21,010 bases of DNA, taken from positions 1-21,010 of the forward strand of contig CALBHX010000040.1 in NCBI GenBank assembly GCA_937892925.1, read 5' to 3'. The stretch's first letter is position 1. Every line of letters starts with the position of its first letter. The DNA comes from an uncultured Lentisphaeraceae bacterium. Lineage in GTDB: Bacteria; Verrucomicrobiota; Kiritimatiellia; RFP12; DVOR01. The notes under the pieces were generated by a model. The model saw only the letters and a list, made by a program, of their open reading frames with translations, was not told where the DNA came from and ran no database searches. The position numbers and the translations under genes were made by a program. Below are positions 8,284 to 16,525 of the stretch, in pieces.

Positions 8284-9662
8284 ATCCGCTTGAGATTTCC
8301 ATTTCTGGAACGGTATGGACGCTTCGTCCGGGGACGGTGTGGGTCGTTACCGGGCCGATGGCTTCAGGGAAATCGTGGTTGGCACGGCAGATTATGCTGC
8401 GTGCGCCTGATGAGGCGGCGTTGGTGACGGTGGATGCGCAGGCTGCCTCTGCAGGAACGGATTGGGCGGAGGCTCGCTATCATGCGTCTATAGCCTATGA
8501 TTTTCATACGGTGGCTGAGGCGTTGACGTTTGATTCGGTGATGGAAATTAATCCGTTTGAGGTACGGGAGCCGGAGCCGGAGAAACGGGCAGCTTTCGAA
8601 CAAGAACGCGCGTGGGTGGTGCAGGCGTTGGAGATGGAATCGCTGATGGAGCGGTGGACGGTACAGCTGAGCAATGGAGAACAGCGGCGCCTGATATTGG
8701 CGCGTGCTATTTTGAAACGGACGTCGATTTTGGTTTTAGATGATCCGTTTGCCGGACTGGATCCGGAAATGCAGGGGCGCTTGCGTAAGGTGCTGGAGGA
8801 GTTGGTAAAACGAGGGCGGACGTTGGTGTTGATGGTGCGTAATGCCGATGAAATCCCTCCGTGTGTCACGCATCGGTTGCGGCTGGATGCCCGGAAGGTG
8901 GTTTCGCAGGGAGCCTTTCACGGAGGTGCAGAGCCGCCGCCTGCGGCGATGGTTTTTCCGCCAAATCCGCCTTCGCTGAAGACGCCGATTGTGCTTGCCG
9001 TTCGGGAACTGTCGCTCTCAGTGGATGGGCGGATACTTTTCGGAGGGTTGAACTGGGAGGTTCATGAGGGCGAGCGATGGGTTGTTGTGGGCCCGAATGG
9101 CTGTGGGAAAACAACGTTGCTCTCATTGATCACAGGCGATAATCCTATGGCGTATGCTTGCGACATGGAGCGGTTTGGCGTGCGCCCGGGGCCGGGGGTG
9201 CCACTGTGGAGTTTGCGCTCGCGGATGGCTTCGGTATCGCCGGAGACGCAGGCGTTTGCCGATTTGTCGCAGACGGTTGAGATGGCCGTTTATTCTGGAT
9301 TGTTTGACCGGGAGGGACGGCGTAAACGGCCCTCACCGCGCCAGCGTAAACGAGCCTTGTCGTTGCTGACGGCATTGGGGCTGCATGAGCGGTTGAAAGC
9401 ACCTTTGGCTACGTTGTCAACGGGGTTGGTGAGGTTGACGTTGGTGGTGCGGGCGTTGGTAGCGGAACCGGATTTGTTGTTGTTGGATGAACTATGCATG
9501 AACTTGGAGGTTCCGGAACGTAAAAAGGTGTTGCGACTGATTGATCGGTTGTTGGGGGAGATGCCAGGATTGACGGTGGTTTGCATTGCGCATCGGAAAG
9601 ATCACATTCCGCCGCATTTTGATTATGTGCTGAGGCTGACAAAGCCCGGCGTGGAGGGATGA
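8280..9662 (+). CDS. ModF-like protein with two ABC ATPase domains
   Basis: The 460-residue product has two ABC nucleotide-binding domains in tandem and no membrane segment, as in ModF (PhrA) proteins. Domain 1 has Walker A GPMASGKS (25-32), signature LSNGEQR (130-136) and Walker B ILVLDDP (150-156). Domain 2 has Walker A GPNGCGKT (271-278), a degenerate signature LSTGLVR (379-385), Walker B LLLLDEL with catalytic E404, and H-loop H438. VPLWSLRSRMASVSPETQ (about 308-324) resembles the ModF segment reading roughly SIWDIKKRIGYVSPE. Domain 1 has D in place of the catalytic E and N188 in the H-loop region, so the two sites are asymmetric. ModF is often linked to molybdate genes, but none is visible here. 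The start overlaps marC by four bases. Its real role is unknown. Confidence 0.85.
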   Translation: MNPLEISISGTVWTLRPGTVWVVTGPMASGKSWLARQIMLRAPDEAALVTVDAQAASAGTDWAEARYHASIAYDFHTVAEALTFDSVMEINPFEVREPEPEKRAAFEQERAWVVQALEMESLMERWTVQLSNGEQRRLILARAILKRTSILVLDDPFAGLDPEMQGRLRKVLEELVKRGRTLVLMVRNADEIPPCVTHRLRLDARKVVSQGAFHGGAEPPPAAMVFPPNPPSLKTPIVLAVRELSLSVDGRILFGGLNWEVHEGERWVVVGPNGCGKTTLLSLITGDNPMAYACDMERFGVRPGPGVPLWSLRSRMASVSPETQAFADLSQTVEMAVYSGLFDREGRRKRPSPRQRKRALSLLTALGLHERLKAPLATLSTGLVRLTLVVRALVAEPDLLLLDELCMNLEVPERKKVLRLIDRLLGEMPGLTVVCIAHRKDHIPPHFDYVLRLTKPGVEG

Positions 9663-9665
9663 CGC

Positions 9666-10370
9666 GTGCGGCAGAAAAGGAGCGGCGGTGCGCGGGGATT
9701 GGGGCGCGTATTGGTGTTGGGAGCCACATCGGGTATTGGGCGGGCGTTGGTTTTGGCTTTGCGGTCGCGTGGTTATGAGGCCGTCGCTGCGGGGCGTCGA
9801 CGGGCATTGCTGGAGACTCTGGGTGGGGAAACACTGGAGCTGGATGTGACGGCACCGGATGCAGTGACGCGGATCGCGGCAGTTCGGGCGGATACGGTAG
9901 TGTTTAATGCCGGGTTTGGGGAACGATCCTTGGTGCCGGATGCGCGGCGGACGGCACAGGCATTGGCGGTAAATGTGTTGGCGTTTGAGCGAGTGGCGCA
10001 GTGGGCGCTGACGAATTGTGCGTGTTTTGCTGTAACGTCGAGCATCGCGGGGATACGTGGATTGGAGGGAACAAACGGTTATTCGGCATCGAAGGCGTAT
10101 CAGATTTGTGCGATGGAGGGATATCGGCGCACAGTTCGGTTCGGCGGTGGCGGGTGTCGCATAGTGACCATATTGCCTGGATTTGTAGATACGGCCATGG
10201 GGCAGGCGTCAACTTTTTGGCGATGTTCGCCAGAAACGGCTGCTTGTTGTATACTGGAGGGGTTGGAGCGTGGTGTTCCTGTTATTTACGTAACGGGGCG
10301 TTGGCGCTGGATGGCATGGTTGATGCGTGGAATACCGCGTGCATGGTTTGAGAGGATTCGGCTGACATGA
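9666..10370 (+). CDS. Short-chain dehydrogenase/reductase (SDR) family oxidoreductase
   Basis: A 234-residue NAD(P)-dependent classical SDR. The Rossmann nucleotide-binding motif GATSGIG is at 19-25. AAGRRR (41-46) has basic residues after the second strand, which favours NADP(H). ELDV (58-61), NAG (81-83), the structural N103, the catalytic serine in VTSSIAG (about 123-129) and YSASK (Y139, K143) complete the active site. The substrate cannot be read from the sequence. The start is GTG at 9666, supported by GGAGG at 9655-9659, and it gives a basic leader of about 14 residues before the Rossmann fold. The gene lies three bases after the ModF-like gene and overlaps the next start by four bases. 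No ATG near the fold offers a better start. Confidence 0.9.
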   Translation: MRQKRSGGARGLGRVLVLGATSGIGRALVLALRSRGYEAVAAGRRRALLETLGGETLELDVTAPDAVTRIAAVRADTVVFNAGFGERSLVPDARRTAQALAVNVLAFERVAQWALTNCACFAVTSSIAGIRGLEGTNGYSASKAYQICAMEGYRRTVRFGGGGCRIVTILPGFVDTAMGQASTFWRCSPETAACCILEGLERGVPVIYVTGRWRWMAWLMRGIPRAWFERIRLT

Positions 10371-11140
10371 GGGCTTGGCTGCTGGCTTGTAGTATTGTGT
10401 TGGCTCTGATAGGAGAGGCGCGTTCGCTGGTGGTGGCTGGGGAGCGTGGGGCCTGTACGGTGACGGAGGATGGTCTGGCCGTTCACGTTGCGTGGGATTT
10501 AGAGGTGCCGGTTCAGGTGAAGGGGTTGAATGCCATACAGACGGCGAAGCTGCGTCAGATGATGTATGCAGATGCGTTTGGGGAAGCACTGGCCGATGAT
10601 GGGCAGCTGCAGGCAGCACCATCGGATGCGCTGCAGGAGTGGATTTATCAGAAGATGTTGGATGTGGCGCGATTGCGAGGGGTGTCTACGGCCGGAGCAC
10701 TTGATATTGCAGCCTATGCGCGCATGGTGTTTGCGGGGAAAAAGTGGTTGGGCTATGCCTATTCTGGTTATCTGAATCAGGGGGGGAATGGGTGTCATCA
10801 ACGGGTAGCGTTGCGCGTGCTTTCCATTCCTGAGCTGGAACCGATGAAGTTGGCGGAGGGTATCCGCCCGGGGCAGTGTGATCGGTTTGTGGCATGGTTG
10901 GCGGAACGTGCGGGACGGGCGAACGGATTGCAGGAGAAGCCTGCGTTGCCGGCAGATCCGTCATTGACGGACTTTATGCCGTATCGCGAGGGGGTAGCTT
11001 TTCGATTTCGTCCATATAGTGTGTTTTGCGGTGCGGCGGGGGTGGTAGGTGTAATGGTGCCATGGGAGGAGTTAAAGCCGTGGTTCCGGGAATCATTTTG
11101 GGATATGTTGAGAACATTGGCGGAGGAAGAGGATAAATGA
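10367..11140 (+). CDS. Exported protein with DUF3298 (RsiV-like) domain
   Basis: The 257-residue product has an N-terminal signal sequence (MRAWLLACSIVLALIGEARS), so it is probably periplasmic or surface-exposed. The middle segment SGYLNQGGNGCHQRVALRVL (133-152) resembles the GGAHGN region that introduces DUF4163/DUF3298 folds. The C-terminal block FRPYSVFCGAAGVVGVMVPWEELKPWF (about 214-240) matches the DUF3298 pattern reading roughly Y..APYAAGPxxVxIPYxELKP. The fold occurs in the extracellular part of anti-sigma factor RsiV, which binds lysozyme, and in many lipoproteins of unknown role. There is no anti-sigma segment here and no sigma-factor gene beside it, so I do not call it an RsiV. It overlaps the genes on both sides by four bases, indicating one transcript. 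Function unknown. Confidence 0.75.
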   Translation: MRAWLLACSIVLALIGEARSLVVAGERGACTVTEDGLAVHVAWDLEVPVQVKGLNAIQTAKLRQMMYADAFGEALADDGQLQAAPSDALQEWIYQKMLDVARLRGVSTAGALDIAAYARMVFAGKKWLGYAYSGYLNQGGNGCHQRVALRVLSIPELEPMKLAEGIRPGQCDRFVAWLAERAGRANGLQEKPALPADPSLTDFMPYREGVAFRFRPYSVFCGAAGVVGVMVPWEELKPWFRESFWDMLRTLAEEEDK

Positions 11141-13767
11141 TGACGTGGATGCGGAAGATGGTGAGTGTGGCGGCCGTTGTGGCCGGCAGTGTTTGCGCTT
11201 GGGCTGCGCCGTTGAAGATGAATTGGCAGGAACGGGCGCCGTTGCCGGCGGCGGTGGCGCGTCCCTTTGCCGGGCAGTTGGGGAATACACTCTTAGTGGC
11301 GGGAGGCAGTACCTTTGGCGAGGCTAAGGGGTATGTCTCGACCATTTGGGCTCTCCGGTCGGATGGAGAAGACGTATGGAAGCAGGTGGGTACACTGCCT
11401 CAGGGGGTAGCCGAGGGTGGTGCCGTGGCGCTGAACCTGGGCACCGCTATGAATACGGATATGCGCTTGTTGTGTGTGGGTGGAGTATCGGCGCAGGGAG
11501 CTTCACGCGCGGCCTTTCTGATTGATGCGGATGGCAAGGTGGAGGGTTTACCGGAATGCCCCTACGGCACGTTATCGATGACGGCGGCTGCGCGGTGGGG
11601 AGATGGCGCGGTATTTGTTGGCGGATTTCTTGATGGGAAGCCAACCAACCGAGTGTTGACATTGCGTCGAGTGGACGCGCAGTGGGTGTGGGGCGAGTTG
11701 CCGCCATTGCCAGGGCCGGCTCGGGTTCAGGCGGTTGCGGCGATGCAGAATGGAGACCAGAAGCATCCGGTATTGGTGGTCTTTGGGGGAAGTATTATCG
11801 CTACGGACGGTAAGCCGATGGCTGTTCGTGATGGGTATGGATATAGCGTAGGCTTCGATGGTGTGGCTGCATGGCATCCGTTGAATAGGGCTCCGGTTTC
11901 AACCATCGGAGCTTCCTTTGTACCGGTTGGTGACCAGCATATTCTTTTGATCGGCGGTTACAATGGGCAGGTGTGGGATCGTGCCAACCGGATGTCTCCG
12001 GAGGCATGGGCCAAACAGGCACGGGAGTGGTCGCCACGGGACTTTAAGTGGAACCGGACGGTTTACGCGTATCATGCCGTTACAGGTCAATGGAGTGAGT
12101 TGGGTTCGCTGCCGGAAAATGAGCCGGCGCGGTGTGGTGCGGCGGCCGTTGTTCGCGCCCCCACAAGTGGAACGCCGCAGGTGGTGCTTGTTGGGGGGGA
12201 AATCAAGCCAGCGGTTCGAACGGCTTCGGTTCAAACAATCGCGTTTACGCGGCAGGGTTGGTCGTTCTCTTGGGTAAGCTGGTTGGTTATCGGGGTTTAC
12301 TTTTTGGCGATGGTAGGTATGGCTATGATCTTTGTGCTGCGCCAAAAGACGGCCGATAGCTATTTCCGCGGCGGTAAGAGTATTCCATGGTTTGTTGCCG
12401 GGATGAGTATTTTCGCGACCATGCTCAGCTCCATTACCTTTATTTCAATCCCAACGATGACGTATATCGGCGACTGGCGTTACTTCCCGATGGTGTTGTG
12501 TATCTTGGCGATGGCTCCGGTAGCGATCTATTTCTATTTGCCATTTTTCTGCAGGCTGAATATTACGAGTGCGTATGAGTATCTTGAAAAGCGCTTTAAT
12601 CTGGCAATTCGTCTGTTTGGCTCAGGCGTGTTTAATATCTTCATGATTTGCCGTGTGGCTGTGGTGACGCTTTTGCCAGCGCTTGCGTTGGATGCCGTTA
12701 CGGATATTGGAGTAGAGAATTGCATCCTGATTTGCGGAGTGGCCACGATTCTTTATTGTTGTGTGGGCGGGTTGGATGCCGTGATATGGAGTGATTTTGT
12801 TCAAGGTGTCGTGCTGTTGGGCGGGGCGATCACGGTGCTCGCGGTTCTGATTATGCATACGAATGGTGGGTTCAACGGCTTCGTTTCCATCGCCCAGGAA
12901 CATGAAAAGCTTCGGTTGCTCGATTTTCGGTTCCTGCTTAAAGAGCCGGTCTTTTGGGTGGTAATTATCCAAGGGTTGGTGAGTAATCTCTCCAGTTATA
13001 CCTCAGATCAATGCGTGGTACAGCGGTATATCGCCTGTACAAATGAGAAGAAGGCGGCAAATTCGATTTGGTTCAATGGCATTCTTTCTGTGATCGCATC
13101 TATTATTTTCTACTCTATTGGCACGGCGCTTTATACACATTATTTCAGCCATCCTGAAATGATGGATATTACGATGCCTAAGAGCGATTCGGTCTTCCCT
13201 GTTTATATGGCCATTGAGCTTCATCCTGTGATTGCAGGCTTGGTGATCGCCGCTATATTTGCGGCTACGATTTCCACGCTGTCGGCCAACTTGACGAGTG
13301 CCTCAACGGCCATTACGACAGACTTTGTGCTTCGTTTCCGACCGAACATGACAGGAGCGCAGCAGGTGCGTTGCGGCCGAATTTGCGTGATCCTCATCGG
13401 CATTCTGGGGGTTGGTGCGGCGTTGACCTTGGCGCAGCTTCCTTCGCGTTCACTCTTTGATGTGTTCCAGACGTTCATCGCCATTCTTACCGCGGGGCTC
13501 ACAGCATTGTTTTTCATGGGTATTTTTATGCCGCGTGTAGGCGGTGGCCCAGCGGTAATCGGTCTGCTCGCCAACTATGTGGTTTGCTGTGGGTTTACGT
13601 TCATCCCGGATACGTGGGCGTTGGCTGTTTGGAAGCCTCACCCCTTTGTTTACGGCGGTATTGGCCTGATCGTGTGTATTGTGGTGGCATGGCTCTGTTC
13701 GCTCTTCGCGCCCAATGCCCGTTCGATCACCGGGTTAACCTTCGTTTCCAAACCTCAAGGAGAATAA
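11137..13767 (+). CDS. Cyclically permuted mutarotase (Kelch, NanM-like) fused to sodium:solute symporter
   Basis: The 876-residue protein has three parts. Residues 1-23 are a signal peptide. Residues about 28-375 form a Kelch-type beta-propeller with repeated GG motifs (VAGGSTF, VGGFLDG, VFGGSI, IGGYNGQVWD, VGGEIKP). GGYNGQVWDRAN and VLVGGEIKPAVRTASV are characteristic of the cyclically permuted mutarotase family, which includes the sialic acid epimerase NanM. From about 378 to 865 there is a sodium:solute symporter (SSS/SLC5) domain with more than ten helices, including the core TADSYFRGGKSIPWFVAGMS. I infer a periplasmic mutarotase that presents a sugar anomer, possibly N-acetylneuraminate, directly to its own Na+-coupled carrier. 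No lyase or kinase gene lies nearby, so the substrate is uncertain. The start is the ATG within the ATGATG overlap with the preceding stop. Confidence 0.9.
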   Translation: MMTWMRKMVSVAAVVAGSVCAWAAPLKMNWQERAPLPAAVARPFAGQLGNTLLVAGGSTFGEAKGYVSTIWALRSDGEDVWKQVGTLPQGVAEGGAVALNLGTAMNTDMRLLCVGGVSAQGASRAAFLIDADGKVEGLPECPYGTLSMTAAARWGDGAVFVGGFLDGKPTNRVLTLRRVDAQWVWGELPPLPGPARVQAVAAMQNGDQKHPVLVVFGGSIIATDGKPMAVRDGYGYSVGFDGVAAWHPLNRAPVSTIGASFVPVGDQHILLIGGYNGQVWDRANRMSPEAWAKQAREWSPRDFKWNRTVYAYHAVTGQWSELGSLPENEPARCGAAAVVRAPTSGTPQVVLVGGEIKPAVRTASVQTIAFTRQGWSFSWVSWLVIGVYFLAMVGMAMIFVLRQKTADSYFRGGKSIPWFVAGMSIFATMLSSITFISIPTMTYIGDWRYFPMVLCILAMAPVAIYFYLPFFCRLNITSAYEYLEKRFNLAIRLFGSGVFNIFMICRVAVVTLLPALALDAVTDIGVENCILICGVATILYCCVGGLDAVIWSDFVQGVVLLGGAITVLAVLIMHTNGGFNGFVSIAQEHEKLRLLDFRFLLKEPVFWVVIIQGLVSNLSSYTSDQCVVQRYIACTNEKKAANSIWFNGILSVIASIIFYSIGTALYTHYFSHPEMMDITMPKSDSVFPVYMAIELHPVIAGLVIAAIFAATISTLSANLTSASTAITTDFVLRFRPNMTGAQQVRCGRICVILIGILGVGAALTLAQLPSRSLFDVFQTFIAILTAGLTALFFMGIFMPRVGGGPAVIGLLANYVVCCGFTFIPDTWALAVWKPHPFVYGGIGLIVCIVVAWLCSLFAPNARSITGLTFVSKPQGE

Positions 13768-14625
13768 ATGAAAAGACGTGTCTTCTGGGTGCTTCTTCTT
13801 GGGCTTTTGCCGAGCCTGGGGGCGCAAGTGCCGGATGAACAGCGGCTGGCGCCAGTTTCAGTGGGATTTTCGTTCCCTTCCGTCAGTTACGTGATGGGAG
13901 AGGAAATTCCCGTCCGCGTTCTGGTTCGAAATAATACGCCGCGGGAGTTGGTTCTAGGGCGGGGTGATGCCCCCTCCGCCCTGTTCACGGTATCGCGTGT
14001 GAACGATGCCCGCCGTGCTATCCTCCCGCGCGAACCTGGCGGATGTCTGCCTCGGCCGCTGCGTCTTAAACCCGGAGAGGAGCGCGTTTTTGACTTGGAA
14101 TTGGGTAAATCTACAGGTCTATTGGAACAGGGAAAATATTTCGTAACCTTTGGCGTTGTGGCCAATGGTGTTCGGCATGAAACGAATCCGAAAGTTATCG
14201 AAGTGGTTCCCGGTTTCATCGTGGCTGAGGGGGTTCAATTCTTTAAAAAAGACCCCAATCGGCAGCGCCACTTGAGGTTGGTGCGTTGGTCGCGTGATCA
14301 TGTGGATCGCTTGTTCTTGCGTGTAATAGATTCTCCTGATGGTCAATATTTTCCAACCGTGATGCTGGGAGCCTATTTGCCCTTGGTCAAACCCCGACTG
14401 AATATTGCGGCCAACGGAGAGATTACCATCCTCCATCGAGCCACGCCAGATTACTATGTTCGTAATGTTTTCTGGTCTCTGCCAAGGGAATTTGTTCGGC
14501 GTTCAACGCAGGATTTGCTTGATCCCGCTACAGCAGATACGGCCCGTCTTAAAGGAATGCAGAAAGATCTGGATGAAGTTATTCAGAAGAATGAGCGATT
14601 GAAAGAAGCTGTTCGACTTCGTTGA
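13768..14625 (+). CDS. Exported protein, function unknown
   Basis: The 285-residue product has a signal peptide (MKRRVFWVLLLGLLPSLGAQ). The first half reads like an immunoglobulin-like or intracellular-proteinase-inhibitor-like beta sandwich: SYVMGEEIPVRVLVRNNTPRELVL, then LKPGEERVFDLELGKSTGLLEQGKYFV (about 33-130). This layout, in which extra-cytoplasmic domains balance an opposing force with stated norms, is common in secreted adhesion or binding domains. The second half (about 150-285) has no family I recognise, and it ends in a charged helix (about 255-285) that could be a coiled coil. The ATG directly follows the symporter stop and has AAGGAG at 13757-13762. It is the last gene of its block and is followed by a hairpin. 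It may be functionally linked to the mutarotase-symporter, but only position supports that. Confidence 0.8.
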   Translation: MKRRVFWVLLLGLLPSLGAQVPDEQRLAPVSVGFSFPSVSYVMGEEIPVRVLVRNNTPRELVLGRGDAPSALFTVSRVNDARRAILPREPGGCLPRPLRLKPGEERVFDLELGKSTGLLEQGKYFVTFGVVANGVRHETNPKVIEVVPGFIVAEGVQFFKKDPNRQRHLRLVRWSRDHVDRLFLRVIDSPDGQYFPTVMLGAYLPLVKPRLNIAANGEITILHRATPDYYVRNVFWSLPREFVRRSTQDLLDPATADTARLKGMQKDLDEVIQKNERLKEAVRLR

Positions 14626-14651
14626 GGGCATCGGCGAAGGTATTTCAGAGC

Positions 14652-14695
14652 ATCAAACAGGCCGCGCGGAAGTAAGTTTGCGCGGCCTGTTTGAT
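14652..14695. terminator. Bidirectional terminator-like hairpin between convergent operons
   Basis: ATCAAACAGGCCGCGC (14652-14667) pairs perfectly with GCGCGGCCTGTTTGAT (14680-14695). This gives a 16-bp stem with a 12-base loop. It sits between the plus-strand gene ending at 14625 and the minus-strand hemL ending at 14727, where a shared terminator is expected. Neither side has a proper run of T outside the stem, but the stem itself supplies TTTGAT or ATCAAA. Confidence 0.75.
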
Positions 14696-14726
14696 TCTAT
14701 GATGTCGAAACTTTAGAACCAAGTGG

Positions 14727-16025
14727 TTATTTGGTACTCAATTCTTGCAACGTCTCTTCTGCTGCCGAAAGAATGGCCTCTACATCCGCCTCGGTGTGAG
14801 CCGCGGAAAGGAAGCAGACCTCGTACTGCGAGGGTTCGAGATATATACCCCGCGCAAGCATGGCGTGGAAAAATCGGGCATATAACTCAGGATTACTCTG
14901 GCGCGCCTCCGCTAGATTTCGGATGGGCAATTGATCCGTTGCAAAAGGTGTAAAAATCGTCTGATGGTGCTGAATACGAAGCGGCACACCCATCTGTTCG
15001 GCCATGGTGTTGATACCGCGGCTCAACCGCTCCACTCGTTGCGCTATGGCGGTATAAGGCGGAGAGGCTTCCAACCGATGGAGTACTTCCAGGGCTGCTG
15101 CCACGGCTACCGGGTTTCCTGAAAGGGTACCTGCTTGATAAACGTGCCCCATCGGCGCAAGTGCCTGCATGATAGACGCCTTCGCGCCGAGCGCAGCGAG
15201 CGGGAAGCCGCCGCCGATCACTTTGCCCATGGTAACAATATCGGGCTCGATCCCTTCTGTTTCACTCCAAAGCCCCAGACGGAACCGAAATGCATTGATC
15301 ACCTCATCGCAAATCAGCAACGCTCCAGCTTCATGAGCAGCCGTTTGCAAAGACTTCAGATAGCCCGGCTTGGGTGGTACGCACCCCATATTGCCTGCTA
15401 CAGGTTCAACAATGACTGCGGCAATACGCCCGGGGTGTGCGGCAAATGCCCGTTTCGCTGCTTCCGCGTCATTGTAAGGAATTACGAGCGTTTCCCCGGC
15501 TAGAGCCGGCGGAATACCGGCACTGGCCACTTCGGCTCCGTCTCCCGCCGTCAGAAAGCCGCTTCCGGCATTGACCAGCAAACCATCGCTATGCCCATGA
15601 TAACACCCTTCGCACTTCAGAATCAGGTCGCGCCCGGTTACCCCCCGCGCCAGACGAATTGCAGTCATCACGGCTTCTGTTCCGGAATTGACCAGTCGGA
15701 TCTGTTCTACAAAGGGAATGTGTGCGGTGAGCCATTCCGCCAGCTCAACTTCTCCTGGCGTACTGATCCCGAAGGTGGTGCCTCGTTCGGCGGCATGGGC
15801 CACGGCGGCGGTAACACCTTCATCTGCGTGCCCCAGAATCATTGCGCCCCAGGAACAGCAGCAATCAATCAATTCCCGGCCATCCGCCAGCGTGATGTGC
15901 GATCCTTTCCCGGATGTCACAAAAATGGGCGTGCCACCAACGGCATTGAACGCTCGGACAGGAGAATTAACGCCGCCCGGAATCACGCGGCGGGCGCGGC
16001 GAAATAAAACGTCATGTGTGGTCAT
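14727..16025 (-). CDS. hemL: Glutamate-1-semialdehyde 2,1-aminomutase
   Basis: This PLP enzyme converts glutamate-1-semialdehyde to 5-aminolevulinate, the last step of the C5 route to haem that starts from glutamyl-tRNA. The 432-residue length is typical. Diagnostic segments are RRVIPGGVNSPVRAF (12-26), STPGEVELAEWL (88-99), NSGTEAVMTAIRLAR (113-127), CYHGHSDGLLV (141-151), the PLP-binding aspartate in ICDEV (D240), and the Schiff-base lysine K268 in VTMGKVIGGGFP. A small departure is DEVINAFRF where DEVMTGFRV is usual. It is the last gene of the minus-strand operon, 29 bases after dut. A weak GAGAAAG ribosome-binding site precedes the ATG. The tRNA-Glu genes about 3 kb upstream belong to the same pathway in a broad sense. 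hemA is not in the window. Confidence 0.97.
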   Translation of the reverse strand: MTTHDVLFRRARRVIPGGVNSPVRAFNAVGGTPIFVTSGKGSHITLADGRELIDCCCSWGAMILGHADEGVTAAVAHAAERGTTFGISTPGEVELAEWLTAHIPFVEQIRLVNSGTEAVMTAIRLARGVTGRDLILKCEGCYHGHSDGLLVNAGSGFLTAGDGAEVASAGIPPALAGETLVIPYNDAEAAKRAFAAHPGRIAAVIVEPVAGNMGCVPPKPGYLKSLQTAAHEAGALLICDEVINAFRFRLGLWSETEGIEPDIVTMGKVIGGGFPLAALGAKASIMQALAPMGHVYQAGTLSGNPVAVAAALEVLHRLEASPPYTAIAQRVERLSRGINTMAEQMGVPLRIQHHQTIFTPFATDQLPIRNLAEARQSNPELYARFFHAMLARGIYLEPSQYEVCFLSAAHTEADVEAILSAAEETLQELSTK

Positions 16026-16054
16026 ACGTGTAGCTTTCTCAAATGAAAAAATCC

Positions 16055-16501
16055 TTAAGCGTTTGGTCGTGCAGTGATTCCTGTGGAGCCAAAACCGCCG
16101 ACTCCACGCTCAGTGTCAGTGGAAATAGCTCCCTCGCGGATGGTTACACGGAGGATGGGGGCAATCACCAGTTGAGCAATTCGCATTCCCCGAGTGATGA
16201 CAAAGGGTTCAGCGCCAAGGTTAATGAGCAGCACACGGAGCTCACCGCGAAACCCTGCATCGATTGTTCCGGGCGTATTGAGCAGGGTAATGCCGGCCTT
16301 GAGGGCGAGCCCGCTGCGCGGGCGCACTTGCCCCTCGGTACCTTCGGGTAGAATTAGGCGCAGTCCGGTAGAGATGGCTGCCCGCGCTCCGGGCGCCAGG
16401 CTCATTTCCATATCGGCAGAGAGATCCATTCCTGCATCGCCTGGGTGGGCATAGGCGGGAAGCGTAGCAGTAGGAGTCAGGCGTTCGAAAATCACATTCA
16501 T
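16055..16501 (-). CDS. dut: Deoxyuridine 5'-triphosphate nucleotidohydrolase (dUTPase)
   Basis: This trimeric enzyme splits dUTP to dUMP and pyrophosphate, keeping uracil out of DNA and supplying the dTMP precursor. All five family motifs are present in the 148-residue product: GDAGMDL (22-28), RPRSGLA (61-67), NTPGTIDAGFRGEL (75-88, with the catalytic aspartate), RGMRIAQLVIAP (104-115), and the C-terminal P-loop-like RGVGGFGSTG (132-141). Length is normal. The ATG lies 24 bases after the LRR lipoprotein stop and has only a weak AGAGAA ribosome-binding site. With the MutT domain encoded two genes upstream, this operon carries two nucleotide-pool cleansing activities. Confidence 0.97.
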   Translation of the reverse strand: MNVIFERLTPTATLPAYAHPGDAGMDLSADMEMSLAPGARAAISTGLRLILPEGTEGQVRPRSGLALKAGITLLNTPGTIDAGFRGELRVLLINLGAEPFVITRGMRIAQLVIAPILRVTIREGAISTDTERGVGGFGSTGITARPNA

Positions 16502-16525
16502 AATGTTCTCTGGTGAGGGGCGGCA

